From: Thermoplasmatota archaeon
Lineage (GTDB): Archaea; Thermoplasmatota; E2; DHVEG-1
Length of the DNA stretch: 9,857 bases
Assembly (NCBI GenBank): GCA_018334795.1
Contig: JAGXLH010000066.1
Coordinates: 1 to 9,857 of the forward strand
Direction of reading: 5' to 3'
Position numbers and translations under genes: made by a program. Under the pieces are notes generated by a model that was given only the letters and a program-made list of their open reading frames with translations, did no database searches and had not been told where the DNA came from. How positions within the stretch are numbered: position 1 is the stretch's first letter; each line of letters starts with the position of its first letter. This document shows, piece after piece, positions 1 to 6,212 of the stretch.

Positions 1-818
1 ATCCTCATTATGTGTATCCTGGTTCACCAAATACATTTCTAACCATTGGTCGCTGGTTAAGCGAAGGAGGAAAAGTATTTTCTAAGGATCATCGACATTT
101 TTTAACCGAAAGAGAAATCAGTATGACTATTGCCCGATTGATGTCTACTGGTTATGCAAAGAATTTCAAAGAAAAATTAATGTTACGAAAACTAAAGAAA
201 GCAATGATCAAAGGTGAAAGAAAACTTCTTGAACTTTTACAAAAACTTGATAAAAAAAATGAACAAACCATTATTATTTCTCCACCATTTCAATTATTTA
301 GTATGATGATGATCATGGAAAAAGAAGATATCCATCTTGATCTTGGTGAAAGTAATAGTGTAGTCTTTACCGGTGGCGGATGGAAGATTTTTGAGGACAA
401 AAAAGTACCTTTGGATGAATTTGCAGGCCGGGTTGAAAAAACACTTGGGATTCCTCGTTCGTCCTATGTTGATGTCTATGGAATGAGTGAAATGAATGGA
501 CTTGCTGTTTCTTGCAAAGCAGGATACAAACATTTACATCCATGGATTCATCCAATGGTTCTTGATGACAATGAAGGAAATTTAGGTTTTGGAACATTTG
601 GTCGATTTGCTTTTCTTGATCCAGTAGCTCATAGTTATCCAGGTTACATTATGACCGGCGATCGTGTGAAATTGTTGAAACGATGCCCGGTGTGTGAAAA
701 AACCGGTTTTGTATTAGAACCAGATATTTCTCGTATGGCTGGTGCTGAAGCCAAAGGATGTGCTAATCTTATGAGGGGAATGATGGCCGAAGAATTACGG
801 AAAATCGAGGGTGACTAA
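1..818 (+). CDS. LuxE-like acyl-protein synthetase, 5'-truncated by the window
   Basis: The reading frame is open from position 3 with codons for P-H-Y before the GTG at 12. That GTG is therefore internal, and the N-terminal part (roughly 100 residues if it matches the usual LuxE length of about 370) lies outside the window. Counting from that GTG, the protein shows FTGGGWK (119-125), DVYGMSE (154-160) and MTGDRVK (214-220). These resemble core motifs of LuxE and other adenylate-forming enzymes, which activate a carboxylic acid as acyl-AMP. A C-terminal CPVC (225-228) and RMAGAEAKGC (241-250) follow, in the place where phenylacetate-CoA-ligase-like and LuxE proteins often carry a cysteine-containing tail. 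LuxE proteins pass the acyl group from AMP to a protein cysteine, feeding the LuxC reductase; no luxC is visible here. The stop lies inside the translation-initiation region of the next gene, which implies coupling. The substrate is unknown. A divergent CoA ligase is the main alternative. Confidence 0.8.
   Translation, partial: PHYVYPGSPNTFLTIGRWLSEGGKVFSKDHRHFLTEREISMTIARLMSTGYAKNFKEKLMLRKLKKAMIKGERKLLELLQKLDKKNEQTIIISPPFQLFSMMMIMEKEDIHLDLGESNSVVFTGGGWKIFEDKKVPLDEFAGRVEKTLGIPRSSYVDVYGMSEMNGLAVSCKAGYKHLHPWIHPMVLDDNEGNLGFGTFGRFAFLDPVAHSYPGYIMTGDRVKLLKRCPVCEKTGFVLEPDISRMAGAEAKGCANLMRGMMAEELRKIEGD
807..814 (+). promoter_or_regulatory. Shine-Dalgarno site deciding the transglutaminase-like start
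   Basis: GAGGGTGA at 807-814 is a near-perfect match to the anti-Shine-Dalgarno complement, 8 bases before the ATG at 823. It makes that ATG a better start than the in-frame GTG at 811, which lies inside the site itself. The upstream gene stops at 816-818, so ribosomes finishing it end right at this site, consistent with translational coupling. Confidence 0.7.
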
Positions 819-822
819 TAAA

Positions 823-1794
823 ATGGGTAAGATAAAGGAATGGAGAGAAAAAGGATATTTTTTTGATATTCATTGGACAAAAACCTTTGCTCGTACTATT
901 CCAACATTACTCTGGCTTGCTATTAGACATCCATTACTGGTGTTGAATGCAAATAAAGGTTGTAAGGAAGGACCATTGAATCTAAAACCAAAAAAACTCC
1001 CATACTCAATACCTGAATTTTCTAAAGATATGAAGTTTTGTGCGTTGAACAAACGATATCTTAGACCAACGTTTCTTTGTAATCATCATGAACCAGAAAT
1101 CATTGCCATGGCTCATAAATTGGGAGCATTTCAAAAAACTGATTTTGAGTATGCTGAAACCGTGTATAAATTTGTGAACATGAAAGTTCGTATTGATTTT
1201 TCACCACCAAAAAGCGCTGTTGAATGTTTACGTCGAGGTCATGGAACCTGCATCGATAAACTAAATTTATTTCTTGCTCTTTGCAGGGTTGCTGGCATCA
1301 AAGGCAGATATCGATTGTACAGTTTTCAGGGTATAGAAGAATTATATGACATTTATGTGGCAGCTGATCCATTAGTAAAAAAATGGGTTGATGCCCTCAA
1401 TTTTTTTGTGTTACATGGAAGTGGTGAGGTATATGTTGATGGGAAATGGCAAATTTGTGATGTATCTGCTGATTTTTATCATGCCCCTCCTCAAAAGATT
1501 CCAATTCCACATTTTGGCGAGGATCCATCTGATCTTTGGATTAAACCAGCACATGGTGTTTGGAAACCAGAGGGACTCCCTATTGGTTTTAAGTTTTTTA
1601 TGAGCCTTCCCTTTTATTTATTCAGAGGGACTGGAAGAGCGATTAACAAAAATATTCGGGGTAATTTTGAGAAAGGTAAACGAATGCTTGAAGACATGGA
1701 CTTAGATAAGTATGATGAAGAAATTCGGAAGACGTATAAACCACGGTGGCATGATTCAGGTAGAAAAGCTAGTCGGGTCTTGGATCGATTATAA
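823..1794 (+). CDS. Transglutaminase-like superfamily protein
   Basis: A 323-residue protein counted from the ATG at 823. The centre shows the transglutaminase-like papain-fold triad: Cys143 in GHGTCIDKLNLFLALCR, His198 in VLHGSGEVYVDGKW, and Asp213 in CDVSADF, with the usual spacing and the typical 'V-x-V-D-G-K-W' strand after the His. In archaea and bacteria this fold mostly covers proteases, amidases or acyl-transfer enzymes acting on Gln or peptide bonds. The N-terminal ~100 residues and the C-terminal ~100 residues have no motif I recognise. No signal peptide is evident. Hydrophobic stretches near residues 26-41 and 255-267 might associate with membrane but are not clear transmembrane helices. 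Its start overlaps the ribosome-binding region of the LuxE-like gene, so the two are almost certainly co-expressed and may act on the same acylated protein or acyl substrate. That functional link is inference. Confidence 0.8.
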   Translation: MGKIKEWREKGYFFDIHWTKTFARTIPTLLWLAIRHPLLVLNANKGCKEGPLNLKPKKLPYSIPEFSKDMKFCALNKRYLRPTFLCNHHEPEIIAMAHKLGAFQKTDFEYAETVYKFVNMKVRIDFSPPKSAVECLRRGHGTCIDKLNLFLALCRVAGIKGRYRLYSFQGIEELYDIYVAADPLVKKWVDALNFFVLHGSGEVYVDGKWQICDVSADFYHAPPQKIPIPHFGEDPSDLWIKPAHGVWKPEGLPIGFKFFMSLPFYLFRGTGRAINKNIRGNFEKGKRMLEDMDLDKYDEEIRKTYKPRWHDSGRKASRVLDRL

Positions 1795-1839
1795 ATGAAA
1801 AATTCGTTGTAAGACAAAAATATTTTAAAATGGCAGATG

Positions 1840-1865
1840 TTCATTGAGTGTTGCACTCAAATGAA
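1840..1865 (+). repeat. Inverted repeat / hairpin upstream of the phosphofructokinase gene
   Basis: TTCATTGAGTG (1840-1850), a 3-base loop TTG, then CACTCAAATGAA (1854-1865) form an 11-bp stem with one bulged A. No T-tract follows; instead AT-rich, TATA-like sequence follows directly. It could be an operator next to the phosphofructokinase promoter or an RNA 3'-end hairpin for the upstream pair of genes. The sequence does not decide between these. Confidence 0.55.
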
Positions 1866-1880
1866 TATAATGTTATAATA
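1864..1880 (+). promoter_or_regulatory. Candidate archaeal TATA region for the phosphofructokinase gene
   Basis: AATATAATGTTATAATA is the only strongly TATA-like stretch in the 112-base gap before the ATG at 1907. A TATA element at 1865-1872 would place transcription start near 1890-1897 and give a very short leader containing GGTGGA (1891-1896). In an AT-rich genome such matches are common, so this is weak. Confidence 0.25.
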
Positions 1881-1906
1881 TGTTGGAAAAGGTGGATAGA
1901 TAGATT

Positions 1907-2941
1907 ATGAAAAGAATTGGTGTGTTAACTGGGGGTGGTGATTGCCCTGGGTTAAACGCGGTTATCCGAGCAGTGGTCAGAGCTAGTATTCAATATGAAT
2001 GGGATATTGTTGGTATTCGGAATGGTTGGAAAGGTTTAATTGATGGTGAGATTGAACTACTGACAGATTATGCAGTATCCGGCATCCTTCCAAAAGGTGG
2101 TACTATTCTTGGTTCTTCTCGAACGAATCCATATAAGAATGCTGAGGATTTGCAGAAAGTAAAAGATAATTTGAAACGATTTGGGATTGATGCGTTAGTT
2201 GCTATTGGTGGGGACGACACCCTTGGCGTTGCGATGAAACTCAATGAAGAAGGTATACCGGTTGTTGGTGTCCCAAAAACTATTGATAATGATTTATCTG
2301 GAACTGATTACACGTTTGGTTTTGATACAGCTATTTCTATTGTGACTGAGGCTATTGACCGGTTACATACCACAGCTGAATCTCATCATCGAGTGATTGT
2401 TGTTGAGGTGATGGGACGACATGCAGGATGGATTGCTACGATGGCTGGTATTGCTGGTGGTGCTGATGAGATCTTGATTCCTGAGGTTCCGTTTGACATT
2501 GGAGAAGTATGCACGCATTTGAAAGCTCGGTATGATAAGGGTAAGAATTTTAGTATCGTAGTGGTTGCTGAAGGAGCGAAACCAAAAGAAGGAGGTATGG
2601 TGGTTACTCAGTCTGATGAAAAAGATGAGTTTGGTCACGTTCGTTTAGGTGGAATTGCTCATTCTTTGTCTCGTGAGATTAAGAATAGATTGAATGTTGA
2701 TACTAGAGTGACTATTCTTGGTCATGTGCAACGTGGTGGCACACCTTCAGCTCATGACCGTGTGCTTGCGACTCGTTTTGGTGTAAAAGCGGTTGAATTG
2801 ATCCGAGATGGTAATTTTGGGATGATGGCTGCATTACAAGGTGATGATATTGTGCCGGTTACTCTTGAGGAAGCAGTGTCTGCGTCGAAAACAGTGAAGA
2901 TGGAATTGTATGATATTGCAAAAATCTTTTTCGGAAGATAA
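1907..2941 (+). CDS. pfkA: 6-phosphofructokinase, predicted pyrophosphate-dependent
   Basis: A complete 344-residue PfkA-family enzyme that phosphorylates fructose 6-phosphate to fructose 1,6-bisphosphate in cytosolic glycolysis. Numbering coincides with E. coli PfkA through the active site: GGGDCPG (9-15), Arg72 in GSSRTN, GGDD (101-104), PKTIDND (123-129) with catalytic Asp127, Arg162, MGR (169-171), Glu222 and GHVQRGG (272-278). ATP-using enzymes of the E. coli type have Gly at 104 and 124. Here these are Asp104 and Lys124, the pair known to block ATP and favour pyrophosphate. The DLSGTDYTFGFDTA segment is typical of the Amycolatopsis/Thermoproteus-like group of PPi enzymes. A PPi enzyme would run reversibly, serving glycolysis and gluconeogenesis, and could equally be named pfp. 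GGTGGA at 1891-1896 is the likely ribosome binding site. It stands alone, about 110 bases from each neighbour. Confidence 0.93.
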   Translation: MKRIGVLTGGGDCPGLNAVIRAVVRASIQYEWDIVGIRNGWKGLIDGEIELLTDYAVSGILPKGGTILGSSRTNPYKNAEDLQKVKDNLKRFGIDALVAIGGDDTLGVAMKLNEEGIPVVGVPKTIDNDLSGTDYTFGFDTAISIVTEAIDRLHTTAESHHRVIVVEVMGRHAGWIATMAGIAGGADEILIPEVPFDIGEVCTHLKARYDKGKNFSIVVVAEGAKPKEGGMVVTQSDEKDEFGHVRLGGIAHSLSREIKNRLNVDTRVTILGHVQRGGTPSAHDRVLATRFGVKAVELIRDGNFGMMAALQGDDIVPVTLEEAVSASKTVKMELYDIAKIFFGR

Positions 2942-2996
2942 TCTAGGTTTTTATTTGAATGAGAAAGATAGATAAAAAGGAAAGCTTTAATGGTAT

Positions 2997-3005
2997 GATT
3001 ATATT
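2997..3005 (+). promoter_or_regulatory. Candidate TATA element for the small SAP-like gene
   Basis: GATTATATT lies about 50 bases before the ATG at 3051. A start of transcription some 25 bases downstream would leave a leader of about 20 bases that includes GAGGA at 3036-3040, a reasonable ribosome binding site. Support is positional only, and read-through from the phosphofructokinase gene is equally possible. Confidence 0.2.
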
Positions 3006-3050
3006 CACCGTTGGTAAAACCAGTATTAGTTATATGAGGATGGATTAAGG

Positions 3051-3263
3051 ATGTCTATAAAAAAAGAATTGCTTTCGCAGCTTTCATTGCAGCAGTTAAA
3101 GGAATTAGCTAGTAAAAAAGATGTATCGTTTTCAACGAATGAAAATCAGAAAAAATATTATGCCGACTGGTCTGAAAAGGATCAGATGGTTGATATGATG
3201 AATGATAATAATGATATTTCTATTAAAGAAATTGAGAATCATATCAAATCGTATAAAACTTAA
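3051..3263 (+). CDS. Small SAP/Rho_N-like protein, 70 residues
   Basis: A short but convincing gene: ATG at 3051, GAGGA (3036-3040) ten bases upstream, a TAA stop, and T-tracts immediately after it. The protein is fully hydrophilic and looks alpha-helical, with no signal peptide or membrane segment. The pattern LSLQQLKELASKKDVSFS (12-29), then WSEKDQMVDMM (40-50), resembles the helix-extended-helix units of SAP and Rho N-terminal domains: a helix with L-x-x-L-K-x-L-A, a glycine-poor turn, then a 'S-E-K-D-x-L-V' helix. These domains usually bind DNA or RNA. A second part, ISIKEIENHIK (56-66), looks like a closing helix. Family assignment is tentative and no partner is evident. The neighbours (phosphofructokinase upstream, endonuclease III convergent) do not reveal its role. 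Confidence 0.72.
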   Translation: MSIKKELLSQLSLQQLKELASKKDVSFSTNENQKKYYADWSEKDQMVDMMNDNNDISIKEIENHIKSYKT

Positions 3264-3266
3264 TAC

Positions 3267-3298
3267 TTTTTTTATTGATTTTTTTTCTTCATTTTTTT
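3267..3298 (+). terminator. Poly-T terminator tracts after the small gene
   Basis: Three T runs (3267-3273, 3279-3286 and 3292-3298; 7, 8 and 7 bases) start four bases after the TAA of the small gene, with no stem-loop ahead of them. U-rich tracts alone are the known intrinsic termination signal in archaea. The last run overlaps the stop codon of the convergent endonuclease gene, so the two genes share a compact 3' boundary. Confidence 0.65.
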
Positions 3299-3962
3299 AT
3301 CGGTGTTTTTTTACATTTTTTTGTTTGCAATATGATTTTACTGGACAGGTAGTGCAGTGAGGAGAAATTGGGGTGCAAATGGTTTGTCCAAAGCTAACAA
3401 AAAGATGATTGAATATTTTCCAGTATGTTTTGGGAAGTATTTTTTTAAGTTCTGTTTCAGTTTCTTCAGGTGTTTTTGTGCTAATCCATCCCAACCGATT
3501 TGGTATTCGGTGACAATGAGTATCAATTGGTAAATGGTTAGTATCGTTATGCCCATAGACCATCACAATATTAGCTGTTTTTCGTCCGATTCCTTTGATG
3601 CTGAGAAGATCCTGTATAGAATCTGGAACCTTCCCATCATAGGTTTCAATGATTGTTTTTGAAATATCTTTTATTCTTTTTGCTTTGACTTTATAAAATC
3701 CAACTGGATAGATCAGTTGTTGAATGCTTTGTTTTGGTATTGTTATCATTGTTTGTGGCGTATTATATTTTTCAAGTAATCGTATGGATGCTTCTTCGGT
3801 GACTTCGTCTTTTGTTCTAAGACTGAGTAGACAGGAGATAAGAACAGTATACGGTGTTTTTGGGATGTGTTCCCATTTATCTCTTGATACAAGGGGTTGT
3901 GGATGATTAATATAATGTTTTTGTAAGATATTCATGACGTTATCTATTTTTTCCTTTTGCAT
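3297..3962 (-). CDS. nth: Endonuclease III (HhH-GPD DNA glycosylase/AP lyase with FeS cluster)
   Basis: A complete 221-residue protein close to the usual Nth length (211 in E. coli). It removes oxidised pyrimidines and nicks abasic DNA in base-excision repair. The helix-hairpin-helix LLSIKGIGRKTAN (119-131) carries the catalytic Lys128 (E. coli Lys120). PIDTHCHR (145-152) carries the catalytic Asp147 (E. coli Asp138). The C-terminus has the [4Fe-4S] ligands Cys196, Cys203, Cys206 and Cys212 in the canonical C-x6-C-x2-C-x5-C spacing. Near the N-terminus, LLSLRTKDE replaces the bacterial LLSAQATD, a variant I associate with archaeal and thermophile Nth proteins. No clear Shine-Dalgarno precedes the ATG at 3962, so the message may be leaderless, or translation may begin at the internal Met10 (codon at 3933-3935). 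The gene converges on the small SAP-like gene and diverges from the sensory operon. Confidence 0.93.
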   Translation of the reverse strand: MQKEKIDNVMNILQKHYINHPQPLVSRDKWEHIPKTPYTVLISCLLSLRTKDEVTEEASIRLLEKYNTPQTMITIPKQSIQQLIYPVGFYKVKAKRIKDISKTIIETYDGKVPDSIQDLLSIKGIGRKTANIVMVYGHNDTNHLPIDTHCHRIPNRLGWISTKTPEETETELKKILPKTYWKIFNHLFVSFGQTICTPISPHCTTCPVKSYCKQKNVKKHR

Positions 3963-4079
3963 AAGTATCAGATATTATCCCGGAACTATGCCATATTTGT
4001 TTTTTTATTAATTCTATTGTTTTTGTAAGAGTGAAATTTTTTTTATGAAATGACGAATATTTTAAAGTAAAATTTAAAT

Positions 4080-4097
4080 ATTAATAATCATATTAAT
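4080..4097. repeat. Perfect inverted repeat, 7-bp arms
   Basis: ATTAATA (4080-4086), spacer ATCA, TATTAAT (4091-4097). The short symmetric site lies between the divergent genes and could be an operator, but it is pure A/T in an A/T-rich stretch, so chance is a real alternative. Confidence 0.4.
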
Positions 4098-4113
4098 TTA
4101 TATCGGTATGTGA

Positions 4114-4137
4114 ATCAAATGACAAAGGGTATTTGAT
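4114..4137. repeat. Perfect inverted repeat ATCAAAT-N10-ATTTGAT
   Basis: Two 7-base arms (4114-4120 and 4131-4137) are separated by ten bases that include the G-run of GACAAAGGGT. Size and spacing suit a dimeric regulator site. It sits just before the GC-richer hairpin island and downstream of TTTATATC (4097-4104), a TATA-like element, so it would overlap the start of any transcript made from there. Confidence 0.45.
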
Positions 4138-4153
4138 ACTTATTTATCATGTT

Positions 4154-4231
4154 AGGTTCAGAAGCGTCGGGAAAATTTGATTTTCACCGATTGCTACCTT
4201 CACATGCCACGCTGATTTTAAATTATTTTTT
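4154..4231 (+). ncRNA. Candidate structured small RNA with U-tract end
   Basis: A GC-richer island (29 of 62 bases G/C at 4154-4215) sits within sequence of about 10-20% GC. Bases 4154-4199 fold into one long imperfect hairpin. AGGT pairs with ACCT (4154-4157/4196-4199), AGC with GCT (4163-4165/4193-4195), TCGG with CCGA (4167-4170/4187-4190) and GAAAAT with ATTTTC (4171-4176/4180-4185), giving 17 base pairs closed by a TTG loop. An alternative outer pairing joins GCGT (4164-4167) to ACGC (4209-4212). A run of six T (4226-4231) follows, as expected for an archaeal transcript end on the plus strand. In AT-rich archaea, structured RNAs often stand out as GC islands. I do not recognise the family. 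C/D and H/ACA boxes are not convincing, and the strand is inferred only from the T-run. Confidence 0.4.
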
Positions 4232-4376
4232 CACATACAAAAATGAATTAATTCAACAAGGTTAAATATCCTAATCATATTTTAAATCATGTGTTAGGGG
4301 ATGAGAAATGATATCTGGGAATAGTTGAGGTTAAAGATTAACTAATAATTATTTCTCTTCAAAACCATCCAAATTA

Positions 4377-4383
4377 GTGAGGA
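4377..4383 (+). promoter_or_regulatory. Ribosome binding site of the four-PAS gene, next to a possible leader hairpin
   Basis: GTGAGGA lies ten bases before the ATG at 4394 and supports that start; the ATG at 4384 is in another frame. Its first two bases also belong to ATTAGT (4373-4378), which can pair with ACTAAT (4341-4346). A leader hairpin could therefore partly mask the site, although a 6-bp A/T-rich stem is weak. Confidence 0.5.
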
Positions 4384-4393
4384 ATGAAGCGTA

Positions 4394-6208
4394 ATGGATA
4401 ATTACAAAGACATTATCAAAGAATTACGTCATGCCGAAAAAATGGGATTTTTTGAATCTCATGCTCAAATGACAGATACTGATAAAGTCACTGATACAGA
4501 AAATAATAAGGAGAAGGATGAGTTTAGTTCTACTCATTTTTTACATCGAGATCATCTCTATTTTGAAGAAGATAAACTTGATATTGATATGATTTTTTCA
4601 TCGGTTCCTTTGCCTATGGTGTTTAAAAATCATGAGGGAGTTTACACTATTGTTAATAAGTTGTTTTGTGAGTTGATAGGAAGAAAAAAAGAGAAGATAA
4701 TTGGTAAAACCGATTTTGAGTTGTTTTCAGAAAAGAGAGCAAAAAGATTTGTTGCTGATGACCGGCAAGTTTTATCTGATGAGAAAAACAAAAATCAGAT
4801 GGAAAAATTTTCTCATCCAAAAGTAAGATGGATTCGTGTATCCAGAAATCCAGTGGTTAATCAGGGTAAGGTTGTTGGTTTGATTTGTTCATTTATGGAT
4901 GTAACTTCTGAGAAAGCATTGATTGCTTCAGAAAAAAAAATGAAACTAGCGATGAATGCGGCTCATGCAGGAGTATGGGAATGGAATCTAAAAACAAATA
5001 TGGTGTTTTTTGATGAGCTTGCATTGGCAATGGTTGGGTACACTAATAAAGATTTCAAAGATGTTTTAACAAAAGGGAGTTGGTGGATGGATCAATTTCA
5101 TCCTGAGGATAAACATAGGATAGAATCAACGTTTCAAAAATTTATATCTGGTGAGATTGATACGTATTCTGTTGAATTTCGTCTCAAACGAAAAGATGAG
5201 GGGTATACTTGGATTTCATCATATGGATTAATTATGAGCTATGATGAAAACGGTGAACCAGAAGTTGTCATTGGAATTCATCAAGATATCACCAATCGGA
5301 AAAATGTTGATTGGAAATTAAAACAAAGACAAAACTTGTTGAAACAAGGTGAAAAACTTGCGAATATGGGGAGCTGGGAGTTGGATGTGGAAACTGGCAT
5401 CATTGTGTGTTCTGATCAATGGCAACGAATTCATGGTACGCTTAAATCCGAGTATCGTAAGGATGATTTAATCCCAATTGCTCATCCTGATGATAGGAAA
5501 AGAGTAATGGAGGCTTTAGATAATACAATAAATAAAAAACTGCCATATTATATTGAACATCGGATTATTAGACAAGACGATAAAAAGATACGTTTGATAA
5601 AAGCTTATGGTGAAATTTTTAAAGACCAACATGGAAATTTTTCAAAGATTAAAGGTTATGCCCGAGATATCACGGGGGAGAAAGAAACAAAAGAAGAACT
5701 TGAAGAAAACAAGAAACGCCTTGAAATAGCTACTGACTCCGCAGGAATTGGCGTATGGGATCTTGATATTAAAACCAATGTTTTAACATGGGATAAATGG
5801 ATGTATCGGATTTATGGTGTTAATGAATCATCTTTTCAGGAGGCTTTTGACGCATGGCAAAATGGTGTACATCCTGATGATCTTTCAAGGGTTAATAAAG
5901 AAGTCGAAATGGCACAAAAAGGTGAAAAAGACTTTGATACGAAATTTCGCATTGTTCGGCCTACTGGAGAGATACGTTATGTTAAAGGCAATGCGATTGT
6001 CATTCATGATGAACGAGGCAAACCGGTTAGGATGACCGGTATTAACTATGATATCACAGAGGAAAAAAAAGCAGAGGAAAAGGTGAAAGAAAAGATTGAT
6101 GAATTGCAGCGTTGGAAGAAAATGACAGTTGGTCGTGAGCTAAAGATGATTGAGTTGAAAAAAGAAAATGAAAAACTTAAAAAAGAACTAACTAACTCTC
6201 TGTATTGA
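4394..6208 (+). CDS. Soluble multi-PAS sensor protein without kinase domain
   Basis: A 604-residue cytosolic protein with no membrane segment. After a polar N-terminus (1-60) come four PAS domains at about 66-173, 183-302, 312-427 and 440-556. Each ends in a 'D-[IV]-T' motif that leads into a helix. PAS 2-4 are of the PAS_3 kind and look like tandem copies: GVWEWNLKTN, GSWELDVETG and GVWDLDIKTN open them, and HPEDK, HPDDR and HPDDL mark the middle. The C-terminus (563-600) is a charged coiled coil containing KEKIDELQ and VGRELKMIELKK. PAS domains bind small ligands, haem or flavin, or act as dimer contacts; no cofactor can be read from the sequence. No histidine kinase, GGDEF, receiver or DNA-binding output is present. 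It is first in the sensory operon, 4 bases before the next gene, so a role as signal-sensing partner of the downstream kinase is inferred. Confidence 0.88.
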   Translation: MDNYKDIIKELRHAEKMGFFESHAQMTDTDKVTDTENNKEKDEFSSTHFLHRDHLYFEEDKLDIDMIFSSVPLPMVFKNHEGVYTIVNKLFCELIGRKKEKIIGKTDFELFSEKRAKRFVADDRQVLSDEKNKNQMEKFSHPKVRWIRVSRNPVVNQGKVVGLICSFMDVTSEKALIASEKKMKLAMNAAHAGVWEWNLKTNMVFFDELALAMVGYTNKDFKDVLTKGSWWMDQFHPEDKHRIESTFQKFISGEIDTYSVEFRLKRKDEGYTWISSYGLIMSYDENGEPEVVIGIHQDITNRKNVDWKLKQRQNLLKQGEKLANMGSWELDVETGIIVCSDQWQRIHGTLKSEYRKDDLIPIAHPDDRKRVMEALDNTINKKLPYYIEHRIIRQDDKKIRLIKAYGEIFKDQHGNFSKIKGYARDITGEKETKEELEENKKRLEIATDSAGIGVWDLDIKTNVLTWDKWMYRIYGVNESSFQEAFDAWQNGVHPDDLSRVNKEVEMAQKGEKDFDTKFRIVRPTGEIRYVKGNAIVIHDERGKPVRMTGINYDITEEKKAEEKVKEKIDELQRWKKMTVGRELKMIELKKENEKLKKELTNSLY

Positions 6209-6212
6209 TGGG

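Larger units (their letters stand above)
3963..4393. other. 431-base non-coding divergent region
   Basis: No credible open frame lies here on either strand. The endonuclease side is extremely AT-rich: only 6 of 60 bases are G or C at 4041-4100. It contains stacked inverted repeats, including AATATTTTAAA (4056-4066) against TTTAAATATT (4073-4082). A GC-richer island at 4154-4215 folds into a hairpin and is listed separately. The remainder (4232-4393) should hold the operon promoter and leader. AT-rich TATA candidates occur at 4262-4269, 4277-4287 and 4340-4352, and none stands out. Weak stem-loops are CCTAA (4270-4274) with TTAGG (4294-4298), and GTTAA-AGA-TTAAC (4330-4342). Confidence 0.7.

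Noticed and set aside
12..14. GTG as the start of the LuxE-like gene
   Set aside because: The frame is open upstream to the window edge with plausible residues, there is no ribosome binding site, and the family needs an N-terminal part that is missing here.
811..813. GTG as the start of the transglutaminase-like gene
   Set aside because: It lies inside the GAGGGTGA ribosome binding site that serves the ATG at 823.
3338..3906. Additional open frames overlapping endonuclease III on both strands
   Set aside because: They are shadows of a gene with fully conserved catalytic and FeS residues; their translations have no family features.
4154..4215. H/ACA or C/D guide RNA identity for the hairpin island
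   Set aside because: An ACA triplet (4202-4204) follows the stem and a CTGA (4212-4215) is present, but the lower stem is too short, no symmetric pocket or kink-turn is visible, and no C box (RTGATGA) lies at a suitable distance.
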